The notes beneath the pieces were generated by a model. The model worked only from the letters and a program-made list of their open reading frames with translations, ran no database searches and was not told where the DNA came from. A program made the position numbers and the translations under genes. Source: an uncultured Ruminococcus sp. (GTDB lineage: Bacteria > Bacillota > Clostridia > Oscillospirales > Ruminococcaceae). From it: a stretch of 38,083 nt of DNA. Below, in pieces: positions 23,156 through 31,586 of this stretch (within the stretch, counting starts at the first letter, position 1; the number at the start of each line of letters is the position of its first letter). Location: the NCBI GenBank assembly GCA_946413815.1, contig CAMKMD010000041.1, positions 1 through 38,083 of the forward strand, read 5' to 3'.

Positions 23156-26100
23156 ATGAAGAAAAACAGAAGGATCATTGCATCGTTCACAGCAGCCTGC
23201 ATGGTCCTGCCGACAGGAGCGGGCATTCCCCCGGCAGTACAGACGTCTGCGCAGGCAGCAGAAGTCTACAGTCACGACGATGACCTTGTTATGTGGTATA
23301 CCGGACAGGCAGGTACCTACAGCAAGGACAACGCCTTCGACAACAGCGAGTCTTTCTACAAAGCGCTGCCGGTAGGAAACGGCCGTATCGGCGGCATGGT
23401 CTACGGCAACTGTCCGGAGGAAATTATCGACATCAACGAATGCACGGTATGGAGCTCCGGCCCTGGCAACAACAACCACGAAGGTGCTGCCAGTTATCTC
23501 AAGGAGGCACAGGAACTCCTGAAGGCAGGAAAGTACAACGAGGCCAACAGTCTTATCGGCCAGCGGATGATAGGCGGCGGTGAGGCAAAGTATCAGAAGG
23601 TAGGGGAGCTGAAGCTGGATCTCGGCCACGAGAATCCCGGAAGCTACAGGCGTGAGCTTGATATGAATGATGCCGTGACACGTACCACCTATACCATAAG
23701 CGGCAGGAAATATACCCGTGAGACCTTCGTCAGCCATCCCGACCAGGTCATGGTAACAAGGATAAGCTGTGATACCCCCGGCTCAGTATCTCTTACAGCC
23801 GGTTATGACCATATCCTCAACGGCGGAGTGACTACGGACGGGAACGATACTCTTGTAGCAAACGGTCACGGCAGTGAAGATCTCTGGATAAAGGGCGCAG
23901 TCTATTTCTCCACCCGCTCGAAATTCATTCCCGAGAACGGCAGAGTAAGCGCCGGCGACGGCAAGGTCAGAGTATCCGATGCGGATTCCGTGCTTATCAT
24001 CACCTCTGTGCGCACGAACTTCATCGACTACAAGACCTGCAACGGCGACGAGAAGGGCGACGCAGCAAAGGATATACAGGCAGCCGAAGGCAAGAGCTAT
24101 GACGAGCTTTACGCTGCCCACAAGGCCGACTATCAGGAGCTCTTCAAGAGAGTTGACGTAGACCTGGGCGGAGACAGCGCAGTCACCAACTCAAAGACTG
24201 TGGACAAGCGTATACAGGAATTTGGCCGTACAGATGATCCGAAGATGGTCAAGACTCTCTTCCAGTACGGCAGATATCTCATGATAAGCGCCTCCCGGGA
24301 TGCCCAGCCCATGAACCTCCAGGGCATCTGGAACAAGTATTCCTCACCCGCATGGGGCAGCAAGGCTACTACGAATATAAACTACGAAATGAACTACTGG
24401 CCTGCTATGACGACGAACCTTGAAGAGTGCTTCCAGCCCTTTGTAAATAAGGCGAAGGATCTCCAGTACGCCGGAAACGAGACCGCGAGAGTGAACTACG
24501 GTATTTCAGAGGGCTGGGTCCTTCATCATAATACGGACCTGTGGAACCGTACAGGTCCTATCGATGGTACATGGGGACAGTGGCCGGTGGGCGGCGCATG
24601 GGTGTCGAATATGCTCTATGATGCCTACCGCTTTAATCAGAACGAGGAATACCTTGCGGATATTTATCCTGTCATCAAAGGCAGCGCAGCCTTCCTCAAC
24701 GAGCTGATGATACCCGTTGAGATAAACGGACAGACCTATATGGCGATAAGTCCGAGTACTTCTCCTGAGATAAACCTTCCTCCTTTCCCCGATGCCAGCT
24801 GTGACCAGAGCGTCACCATGGACAACGGCATAGCCCGCGAGCTCTTCAAGGGCGTGGCGGAGGCCTCCGAGATACTCGGCAAGGACAGTACTCTCCGTGA
24901 CCAGCTGAATTCAAAGCTCACACTTATCCGCCCCGAGACTATAGGCAAGTGGGGACAGATACAGGAATGGGCTCAGGACTGGGACAACCAGAACGAGAAA
25001 CACAGGCATATCTCCCATATGTATGCACTATATCCCGGCTTCGAGATTACCCCCGAGGACAACCCGACCACGGCCGCAGCTGCAGCAAAGTCACTGAATG
25101 CAAGAGGCGACGACGGCACAGGCTGGTCTGAGGCCTGGAAGCTCAACTGCTGGGCAAGACTTGAGGACGGTGCCCATGCCTACAAGCTTATCAAGCTTCT
25201 CATTACCCCTGTAGGAAACAGCGGTCGTCTCTACGATAACCTCTGGGACGCTCATCCGCCCTTCCAGATAGACGGAAACTTCGGTTTCACTTCAGGTGTT
25301 GCTGAGATGCTCTTACAGAGTCAGAATGATGTTATAAACCTCCTTCCCGCCCTTCCCTCACAGTGGGCTAACGGCCATGCCAACGGCCTCCGTGCAAGGG
25401 GCAACTTTGAGGTAAGCGAGATGTACTGGTCTGACGGCGCTCTTGACAGCGTGACCATACACTCCGGCTCAGGCGGTATATGTACAGTCAGATATGCGGG
25501 TACAGAGATAAGCTTTGATACAGTAGCGGGCAGGGATTACACTCTTGACGGCGGTCTCGGTTTCGCCGGAGCGGGCACAGAGATGGCGAACCTTGCATAC
25601 AACAAGACTGCGACAGCTTCCGGTGAGGAGACAGGAGAGACTGCTTCGATGGCAGTTGACGGCAGCGACGCCACAAAATGGTGCCACGTTGACGGTCTCG
25701 GCGGTGAGTGGATACAGATTGACCTTTGCGAGGTCTGCGATATCAGCCGGTGGGTCATCAAGTTCGCAGGAGTAAGCGAAAACATCAAGTTCAATGCCCG
25801 CGATTTCACGATAGAAGCAAGCACGGACGGCAACAGCTGGACGGTGATATCTGATGTTCATGGCAATACCAAGACAGTGTGCGGCAGGAACATTGATACC
25901 GTATCCGCACGCTACGTAAAGCTGACGCTGAATACAGCCACCCAGTCCAACGACGGCGGAGCAAGAGTTTACGAGATAGAGCTCTGGGGCGGCGGAGCCA
26001 ACGGTGCACCGCCTCCGGCTAAGACGCCCTACATAAAAACAGGTGGCTCTTCCTTCGGATTCAAGCACGGAGAGATACGAAAGGATGATGAAGGCGGCAC

Positions 26101-26602
26101 CTCTATCGGCTACATCACTGACGGCAGCTATACTGTATACCGCAATATGGACTTCGAGTCAGGCGCAGAGGGATTCCGTGTCAGCGCAGCCAGCGCTACT
26201 GAAGGCGGCACCATTGAAATCCGCACAGGCAGTGCAAAGGGTGATCTGATTGGCACCTGCACCATAACCGGTACAGACGGCTGGGGCGAGTATAAGGAAT
26301 TTACCTGTGATACAGAGCTGTGTACCGGAGTACAGGATATTTACCTTGTATACCGCGGCGGAGACGGATACCTCTTCAACGTGAAGGATTTCGACTTCTT
26401 CGGTATAAAGGGTGACGTGACCTGCGACCGCAGCCTTGATGCCTTCGATATGGTCTTCTATCGCAGGCTTCTCACGGATGCCACGGAGTTCAGAGGACTT
26501 GCTCTCTCCAACTCCGATATGAACGGCGATAAAAAGACGGATATAGCAGATGTAGTCAAGCTGCAAAGATTCATTATGGGTATGCCAGATATATCTGAAT
26601 AA
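23156..26602 (+). CDS. Cellulosomal GH95 alpha-fucosidase-like enzyme with CBM-like modules and dockerin
   Basis: A 1148-residue secreted enzyme. Signal peptide about 1-35 (cleavage near AQA). GH95 module about 45-800; residues matching the AfcA catalytic set are N407 and N409 (NINYEMNYW), E538 (TSPEIN) and D706 (QIDGNFG). A discoidin/F5-8C-type CBM32-like module follows (about 810-950, NLAYNKTATAS to YEIELWG). Then comes a CBM6/CBM35-like beta module (about 960-1080, SIGYITDGSYTVYRNMDF). The C-terminal dockerin (about 1085-1148) has GDVTCDRSLDAFDMVFYRR and SDMNGDKKTDIADVVKLQR. GH95 enzymes remove alpha-L-fucose (1,2-linked) or L-galactose from plant or host glycans by inversion. Start ATG 23156 with GGAG upstream. 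Confidence 0.94.
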   Translation: MKKNRRIIASFTAACMVLPTGAGIPPAVQTSAQAAEVYSHDDDLVMWYTGQAGTYSKDNAFDNSESFYKALPVGNGRIGGMVYGNCPEEIIDINECTVWSSGPGNNNHEGAASYLKEAQELLKAGKYNEANSLIGQRMIGGGEAKYQKVGELKLDLGHENPGSYRRELDMNDAVTRTTYTISGRKYTRETFVSHPDQVMVTRISCDTPGSVSLTAGYDHILNGGVTTDGNDTLVANGHGSEDLWIKGAVYFSTRSKFIPENGRVSAGDGKVRVSDADSVLIITSVRTNFIDYKTCNGDEKGDAAKDIQAAEGKSYDELYAAHKADYQELFKRVDVDLGGDSAVTNSKTVDKRIQEFGRTDDPKMVKTLFQYGRYLMISASRDAQPMNLQGIWNKYSSPAWGSKATTNINYEMNYWPAMTTNLEECFQPFVNKAKDLQYAGNETARVNYGISEGWVLHHNTDLWNRTGPIDGTWGQWPVGGAWVSNMLYDAYRFNQNEEYLADIYPVIKGSAAFLNELMIPVEINGQTYMAISPSTSPEINLPPFPDASCDQSVTMDNGIARELFKGVAEASEILGKDSTLRDQLNSKLTLIRPETIGKWGQIQEWAQDWDNQNEKHRHISHMYALYPGFEITPEDNPTTAAAAAKSLNARGDDGTGWSEAWKLNCWARLEDGAHAYKLIKLLITPVGNSGRLYDNLWDAHPPFQIDGNFGFTSGVAEMLLQSQNDVINLLPALPSQWANGHANGLRARGNFEVSEMYWSDGALDSVTIHSGSGGICTVRYAGTEISFDTVAGRDYTLDGGLGFAGAGTEMANLAYNKTATASGEETGETASMAVDGSDATKWCHVDGLGGEWIQIDLCEVCDISRWVIKFAGVSENIKFNARDFTIEASTDGNSWTVISDVHGNTKTVCGRNIDTVSARYVKLTLNTATQSNDGGARVYEIELWGGGANGAPPPAKTPYIKTGGSSFGFKHGEIRKDDEGGTSIGYITDGSYTVYRNMDFESGAEGFRVSAASATEGGTIEIRTGSAKGDLIGTCTITGTDGWGEYKEFTCDTELCTGVQDIYLVYRGGDGYLFNVKDFDFFGIKGDVTCDRSLDAFDMVFYRRLLTDATEFRGLALSNSDMNGDKKTDIADVVKLQRFIMGMPDISE

Positions 26603-26609
26603 TTAACCA

Positions 26610-26640
26610 CAGGGGCAGGGGACTGCCCCTGATTTATATT
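26610..26640 (+). terminator. Terminator of the GH95 gene
   Basis: A nine-base perfect stem (26610-26618 with 26623-26631), GGGA loop, followed by ATTTATATT. Confidence 0.75.
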
Positions 26641-26729
26641 GCAGATATGAACATTTTGTAAACAATGTCCAGATTTAAGAATTTCTTTATTTTTCTACTG
26701 TAGAATTAAGAAAAAGTCGAAGAACGGAG

Positions 26730-27203
26730 ATGTTTCAGGATATGAACAGAAGCATAAAGATAATAATAGGTGTAACAGCAGCATTTGTTCTGATAATGAC
26801 TGCGGGAATTGCTCTGATGGCGATGGTAAATTCTGACAGACCCGCGGATTATGAAAAGTACGGACTGGGAGAGGACGTATCTGTGGAGGTTGATGATAAA
26901 GGCGATGTATATCTTATCAGAAGGAACAAAGCTGCATCCCTGACATTTGTTGTAAGCTTCACACGTTTCAGCTCAGGTGAACGGAAAGCAGGTTTATTCG
27001 CTCACGAGAAGAAGGATATGCAGGAGGCTGTGGGCTACGGCGTCGAGCTGGAGGTCAACCGTTTTCTTGACACCTTCGGCAGCATCATACCTTCAAGAAA
27101 GAGTAAGACCTTCCTTTTCAGCACGCAGGACTATCCCAAGATAAAGGAAGTATTCTACTACGACGAGAACACCGGCAGGGAGTATCCACTCTGGAACAAA
27201 TAA
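26730..27203 (+). CDS. Small membrane-anchored protein of unknown function
   Basis: A 157-residue protein with one N-terminal membrane helix (IIIGVTAAFVLIMTAGIALM) and an outside-facing ~120-residue domain (DVYLIRRNKAASLTFVVSF, ending YDENTGREYPLWNK). No family recognised. The start is uncertain: GGAG sits too close to ATG 26730 and rather far from ATG 26742; the shorter form begins MNRSIKI. Stands alone between two terminators. No clear promoter could be identified. Confidence 0.65.
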   Translation: MFQDMNRSIKIIIGVTAAFVLIMTAGIALMAMVNSDRPADYEKYGLGEDVSVEVDDKGDVYLIRRNKAASLTFVVSFTRFSSGERKAGLFAHEKKDMQEAVGYGVELEVNRFLDTFGSIIPSRKSKTFLFSTQDYPKIKEVFYYDENTGREYPLWNK

Positions 27204-27206
27204 GAC

Positions 27207-27243
27207 AAAGCCGCAGGGAACAACGTATCCTTGCGGCTTTTTT
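27207..27243 (+). terminator. Terminator of the small anchored protein gene
   Basis: A 13-base stem with one G-T pair (27207-27219 with 27228-27240), then TTT. Six T in a row at the 3' side. Confidence 0.88.
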
Positions 27244-27277
27244 GATAAGGCATTATAAAAAATACAAAAGTGAGGTA

Positions 27278-27306
27278 TTGACTTCTCCGGTTTAACGTGT
27301 TATAAT
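27278..27306 (+). promoter_or_regulatory. Promoter of the TIM-barrel/AMP-ligase fusion gene
   Basis: TTGACT (27278-27283), 17 bases, TATAAT (27301-27306) with a TGT extension. Leader of about 30 bases. Confidence 0.85.
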
Positions 27307-27342
27307 TATAGATATATTTTAATATGAAAAGGAATGATCAAT

Positions 27343-29871
27343 GTGAAAATCAGCTTTTCAACTCTGGCTTGTCCGGATTTTGAATGGTCCGACATCTATG
27401 CGATGGCAAAAGATTTCAAGTTTGACGGAATCGAAGTAAGAGGCATCGGCAGGGAGACCTCTGCCCCCAAGGCAGCTCCCTTCAGTCCCGCACGACTTAG
27501 TGACACTATTGCAAAGCTAAAGTCACTACGACTTGAGATCCCGTGTCTGACCTCCGGCGCCTGCATCAAGTTCCCTGAAAAAGCTGATGCTAACCGTGCA
27601 GAGATCATCGAGTATGCAAAGCTTGCTCAGAAGCTGGGCACCCCCTATGTTCGTATACTTGCAGATCTCAATCCCATGCCGGCAGACGACATTGATGATG
27701 AAATGATAGCGGAGACTCTCCGCAGCCTTGTACCCGTTGCCGAGGAGTACAACGTTACCTTCCTCGTTGAGACAAACGGCGTATACAGCGACACAGCACG
27801 TCTCGCAAGACTCCTTGACTCAGTTAAGAGCCGCAAGGTGGCAGCTCTCTGGGATATGCACCACCCCTACCGTTTCTGCAACGAGTCTCCCGAGACCACA
27901 GTTGCCAATCTGGGTGAGTACATAAAGTTCATCCAGGTCAAGGACAGCGTTCTCCGTGAGGACGGAAGCGTAGAGTACCGTATGCTCGGCGAGGGCGATA
28001 TCCCTGTAAAAGAGATGATAGAGGCTCTCGATACTATCCACTACACAGGCTATATCTCACTTGAATGGGTCAAGAGATGGGCGCCTGAGCTCAGCGATGC
28101 AGGTATCGTTATACCCCGTTTCGCTAACTATATGGAGCAGTACCGCACCCGTCACAAGCACGCTCTCCAGACAAATATGAGAGGCGACGGCTACTATCCC
28201 TGGCCAAAGGAAAGGATACTGAACTATACCTTCCCGGATGTACTCGACCGTATGTGCGAGGAGTTCCCGAACCAGTTTGCTTTCCGCTATACAGAGCTTG
28301 ACTATACAAGAACTTATCCCGAGTTCCGCGACGACGTTGACACCTTCGCACGCTCTCTCCTTGCTATGGGCGTTAAGAAGGGCGACCACGTTGCTATCTG
28401 GGCAACAAACGTTCCCCAGTGGTATATCACCTTCTGGGCAACCACCAAGATAGGTGCCGTTCTTGTTACAATGAATACAGAATACCGTATCCACGAGGCT
28501 GAGTATCTGCTGAGACAGTCCGATACAATGACACTTGTTATGATAGACGGTATCAAGAATATCAACTACGTAGACATCATCAAGGAGCTCTGCCCTGAGC
28601 TTGAGACCTGTGAGCCCGGAAAGCTCGTCTCCTCAAAGCTTCCTTATCTCAAGAATGTCATTACAGTTGATTCCGAGAATCACGGCTGCTTCACATGGCA
28701 GCAGGCTATGGAGCTTTCAAAGAACGTTCCCTACAGCGAGGTAGAGCGCGTAAGAAAGACCATTGATATCCATGATGTAGCAAATATGCAGTATACATCC
28801 GGTACAACTGGATTCCCCAAGGGCGTTATGCTCACACACTACAATGTAGTAAACAACGGCAAGGCTATCGGTGACTGCATGGACCTCTCCACAGCAGACC
28901 GCATGATGATACAGGTGCCTATGTTCCACTGCTTCGGAATGGTACTGGCTATGACAGCCTCCATGACTCATGGTGTAACAATGTCACCTATAACCCGCTT
29001 CTCACCGAGAAAGGGACTTGCCTGCATCAACAAGGAAAAGATAACCTGCTTCCACGGAGTTCCCACCATGTTCATCGCTATGCTGGGACATGAGGATTTC
29101 CCGAAGACGGATTTCTCCTATATGCGTACAGGAATCATGGCCGGTTCTCCCTGTCCTATCAAGACGATGGAGGAGGTAGTAGAGAAGATGCACATGACTG
29201 AGATCTGCATCACCTACGGTCAGACCGAGGCTTCTCCCGCTACCACTATGAGCAAGACCACAGATACCCTCGAGCAGAGAGTTAATACAGTCGGCGGTCC
29301 GATATTCGGCGTTGAGTGCCGTATCGTGGATCCCGAAACAAATCAGGAAGTACCTGACGACGTGGACGGCGAGTTCGTAGCAAGAGGCTACAATATCATG
29401 AAGGGCTACTACAAGATGCCCGAGGCAACAGCAGCAGCTATCGACTCTGACGGCTGGCTCCATACCGGAGACCTTGCACGCCGCCGCTCTGAGGACGGTT
29501 ACTTCAAAATCACCGGCCGTATCAAGGATATGATCATCCGCGGCGGAGAGAACATCTACCCCAAGGAGATCGAGGACTTCCTCTACACCTATCCCAAGGT
29601 TAAGGACGTACAGGTCATAGGCGTACCTGACGAGGATTACGGTGAGGAGATCATGGCCTGCATCGTACTTCAGGACGGCGAGACCGCAACAGAGCAGGAG
29701 ATCAAGGATTACTGCCTTGCCCGTATGGCAAAGCACAAGTGCCCGAGATACGTTGACTTTGTTGAAGGCTTCCCCATGAATGCAGCCGGAAAGATACTCA
29801 AGTACAAGATGCGTGAGCAGGCAGTAGAGAAGCTGAAACTCCACAACGCAAACAGTATAGAGACAGCATAA
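27343..29871 (+). CDS. Fusion of sugar-phosphate isomerase-like TIM barrel and AMP-forming acyl-CoA synthetase
   Basis: An 842-residue protein. Residues 1 to about 275 form a xylose isomerase-like/AP endonuclease 2-type barrel (KISFSTLACPDFEW; FDGIEVRG; VTFLVETNG; ALWDMHHPYR; YTGYISLEWVKRW), keeping the E, D/H and E metal-type residues. From about 290 there is a complete AMP-dependent ligase: P-loop YTSGTTGFPKG (about 484-494), YGQTEASP, WLHTGDLA, GRIKDMIIRGGENIYP and the C-terminal lysine in NAAGKILKYK. The ligase activates a carboxylic acid as acyl-AMP and then probably acyl-CoA; the acid is unknown. Start set at GTG 27343 (AAAAGGA 9 bases upstream); ATG 27334 is too close to that site. No in-frame stop separates the halves. 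Confidence 0.88.
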   Translation: MKISFSTLACPDFEWSDIYAMAKDFKFDGIEVRGIGRETSAPKAAPFSPARLSDTIAKLKSLRLEIPCLTSGACIKFPEKADANRAEIIEYAKLAQKLGTPYVRILADLNPMPADDIDDEMIAETLRSLVPVAEEYNVTFLVETNGVYSDTARLARLLDSVKSRKVAALWDMHHPYRFCNESPETTVANLGEYIKFIQVKDSVLREDGSVEYRMLGEGDIPVKEMIEALDTIHYTGYISLEWVKRWAPELSDAGIVIPRFANYMEQYRTRHKHALQTNMRGDGYYPWPKERILNYTFPDVLDRMCEEFPNQFAFRYTELDYTRTYPEFRDDVDTFARSLLAMGVKKGDHVAIWATNVPQWYITFWATTKIGAVLVTMNTEYRIHEAEYLLRQSDTMTLVMIDGIKNINYVDIIKELCPELETCEPGKLVSSKLPYLKNVITVDSENHGCFTWQQAMELSKNVPYSEVERVRKTIDIHDVANMQYTSGTTGFPKGVMLTHYNVVNNGKAIGDCMDLSTADRMMIQVPMFHCFGMVLAMTASMTHGVTMSPITRFSPRKGLACINKEKITCFHGVPTMFIAMLGHEDFPKTDFSYMRTGIMAGSPCPIKTMEEVVEKMHMTEICITYGQTEASPATTMSKTTDTLEQRVNTVGGPIFGVECRIVDPETNQEVPDDVDGEFVARGYNIMKGYYKMPEATAAAIDSDGWLHTGDLARRRSEDGYFKITGRIKDMIIRGGENIYPKEIEDFLYTYPKVKDVQVIGVPDEDYGEEIMACIVLQDGETATEQEIKDYCLARMAKHKCPRYVDFVEGFPMNAAGKILKYKMREQAVEKLKLHNANSIETA

Positions 29872-29876
29872 CGTTT

Positions 29877-29954
29877 ATTGCAGGGGCACTGCCTTTAGGG
29901 CGGTTGAGAAATGACCCTTTGAACCTGTCGGTCAATACCGGTGAAGGGAGCAAT
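29877..29954 (+). ncRNA. TPP (thiamine pyrophosphate) riboswitch
   Basis: Matches the thi-box pattern: GGGGCACTGCC, then TTGAGA (usual CTGAGA), ACCCTTTGAACCTG and ACCGGTGAAGGGAGC. The closing helix is ATTGC (29877-29881) with GCAAT (29950-29954). It is followed by a terminator and then thiT, so TPP should switch transcription off. It begins only five bases after the stop of the preceding gene. Confidence 0.93.
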
Positions 29955-29966
29955 TCACAGATAATG

Positions 29967-29997
29967 AATGCGTACTCCTGCCGGGGTACGCATTTTA
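29967..29997 (+). terminator. Expression-platform terminator of the TPP riboswitch
   Basis: A nine-base perfect stem (29967-29975 with 29986-29994), ten-base loop, followed by TTA. It sits between the aptamer and thiT. Confidence 0.78.
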
Positions 29998-30032
29998 AAT
30001 ATCCCTATGTTTAATGAAAGGAAGAAAGAAAA

Positions 30033-30605
30033 ATGAATCATTCAAAGACAAAAATGCTTATCGAGGGTGCCATCATGCTTGCACTCGCAACCGTGCTCAG
30101 CCTAATTAAGGTGTTTGAGCTGCCCTGGGGTGGTGCTGTAACTCTTCTCTCCATGCTGCCCATATGCCTTTTCAGCATACATTATGGAGTGAAGAAGGGG
30201 CTTATGGTATCATTCCTTTATTCTCTGATACAGCTGTTTCTCTCGCTTGGCAACGTACTCAGCTGGGGACTTAATGCCGGTACGCTTGTTGCCTGCCTCC
30301 TTATTGACTATATCGCAGCCTTTACAGTTCTCGGCCTTGCCGGAATGTTCCGCAGCAAAGGCGTACCCGGCTGGATAACTGGAACAGCCATAGCTATTTT
30401 TTTTCGTTTCTGCGTACACTTCATAAGCGGCGTAATCCTCTGGAAGAGCTATGGTGAGCTCTGGAACGGATTCTCCACTGACAATACATATCTATACAGC
30501 CTCCTCTATAACGGAGCGTATATGCTTCCGGAGATGATATTTACCTGTGCTGCGGCAGTACTCCTTTATAAGATGCCTGCAACCAAGAAGCTTCTTACAG
30601 AATAA
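30033..30605 (+). CDS. thiT: Thiamine ECF transporter S component ThiT
   Basis: A 190-residue, six-helix membrane protein of the ThiT/YuaJ family. The family stretch is LPWGGAVTLLSMLPICLFSIHYGVK-like (split around residues 30-55), followed by LIDYIAAFTVLGLAG and HFISGVILW. It binds thiamine at the outer face and is energised by a shared ECF module encoded elsewhere. Control by the TPP riboswitch just upstream agrees with this. AAAGGAAG precedes ATG 30033; a terminator follows. Confidence 0.94.
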   Translation: MNHSKTKMLIEGAIMLALATVLSLIKVFELPWGGAVTLLSMLPICLFSIHYGVKKGLMVSFLYSLIQLFLSLGNVLSWGLNAGTLVACLLIDYIAAFTVLGLAGMFRSKGVPGWITGTAIAIFFRFCVHFISGVILWKSYGELWNGFSTDNTYLYSLLYNGAYMLPEMIFTCAAAVLLYKMPATKKLLTE

Positions 30606-30610
30606 ATTAC

Positions 30611-30635
30611 AGGACAGGCTTGCCTGTCCTTTTTT
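30611..30635 (+). terminator. Terminator of thiT
   Basis: An eight-base stem (30611-30618 with 30623-30630), CTTG loop, T tract. Confidence 0.9.
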
Positions 30636-30656
30636 ATGTCAGTTATGGTCTTTGTA

Positions 30657-30685
30657 TTGACATATTCCTTCATGCGTGGTATAAT
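30657..30685 (+). promoter_or_regulatory. Perfect consensus promoter with extended -10
   Basis: TTGACA (30657-30662), 17 bases ending TGG, TATAAT (30680-30685). Drives the anchored bilin-reductase-like gene and excludes the upstream part of its open frame. Confidence 0.88.
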
Positions 30686-30742
30686 GATTTTGTTTTGATA
30701 ATAATATCGCTGTCTGTGGATGACGGCGAAAGGAGAATGATC

Positions 30743-31546
30743 ATGGCAGAAGCAAAAACGAAAAAGAAGAAAAAGTGGCCATGGGTGCTGCTTACCATCC
30801 TTGTCATCATCGGAGCACTCGTGGGCTTCCTTTGCATGAAGGCATCATCCAACATGAAGATAATGAACGAGACCATCGACGAAGGGCTCAGCAAACTGTC
30901 TGAGTATGCAGAGGTAACTCCGGTGGATGCAGGGGAGTACTCGGAGATCAAGCTCTACGGTCTTATGAAGTTCGACGTTGATCAGTATGATGTCAGCGAT
31001 CTTGGAAACCTCTCCGTAATGAAGGTGAATATGGGCTTCATGCAGATGGCCTCCTTCATAATCACACCTTATGAAAAGAATATGCCGCTGCTTTCCATGG
31101 ACTTTATGTATATAGGCAGCAACCGTAAGGCCTATGTTGAGTTCTACGATCTTGTAAAGGACACAACTGATCCCGCATATGTGGAGGTGCTGGATGCTGA
31201 GAAGGCTCTCCAGAGCAGCTACAGCGATCTTGAAGAGCTCACAGTAGATCCTGCATGGTATGATGACCTTCTGACAGTAGTACTGCACAAGGTATCCAAG
31301 GACGATGCCCGTGTAAAGAAACTGTTCGTTGATTCCGTGGATACATATATGCAGGCAGCTTCAAAGCTTGAGCAGCTTACAGATGAAGCAAGAGCTGAGA
31401 AGCTTGATATCACGCAGAAGTACTGTGATGATCTTGTATCACAGGGCGGTGTTTCCACCAATGTATTCAAGAAGGAGCTGGGCGAAGATACCACAATGGA
31501 TTTCTTCAACAAGGTATTCTTTGGTACCGAACGCTATAAGAAATAA
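30743..31546 (+). CDS. Membrane-anchored protein resembling ferredoxin-dependent bilin reductases (tentative)
   Basis: A 267-residue protein: basic N-terminus (KTKKKKKWPW), one membrane helix (about 13-32), then a ~230-residue domain predicted outside the cell. The domain shows the pattern of the bilin reductase family (PcyA/PebA fold). ITPYEKNMPLLSMDFMYIG (108-125) resembles its P-x-x-G-x-D-L strand, with D120 at the catalytic Asp position. The end, QKYCDDLVSQ then FKKELGEDTTMDFFNKVFFG, resembles the family's Y...FG-x-x-W...F-x-x-x-LF ending. This is by eye; overall identity is low and an extracellular site would be odd for a ferredoxin-dependent enzyme. Otherwise it is an unknown anchored protein. 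Start ATG 30743 after AAAGGAG. Single-gene unit. Confidence 0.6.
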   Translation: MAEAKTKKKKKWPWVLLTILVIIGALVGFLCMKASSNMKIMNETIDEGLSKLSEYAEVTPVDAGEYSEIKLYGLMKFDVDQYDVSDLGNLSVMKVNMGFMQMASFIITPYEKNMPLLSMDFMYIGSNRKAYVEFYDLVKDTTDPAYVEVLDAEKALQSSYSDLEELTVDPAWYDDLLTVVLHKVSKDDARVKKLFVDSVDTYMQAASKLEQLTDEARAEKLDITQKYCDDLVSQGGVSTNVFKKELGEDTTMDFFNKVFFGTERYKK

Positions 31547-31548
31547 AA

Positions 31549-31586
31549 AAAGAGAGGTCACAGGTACTATCCTGTGACCTCTTTTA
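31549..31586. terminator. Bidirectional terminator
   Basis: A perfect 12-base stem (31553-31564 with 31571-31582), with an A run on the left and a T run on the right. It can end transcripts from both converging genes; the right part overlaps the end of the LacI-GGDEF gene only at its stop region. Confidence 0.9.

Noticed and set aside
29002..29844. Minus-strand open frame of 280 codons inside the ligase
   Set aside because: Shadow of the AMP-ligase coding sequence; all ligase motifs are on the plus strand.
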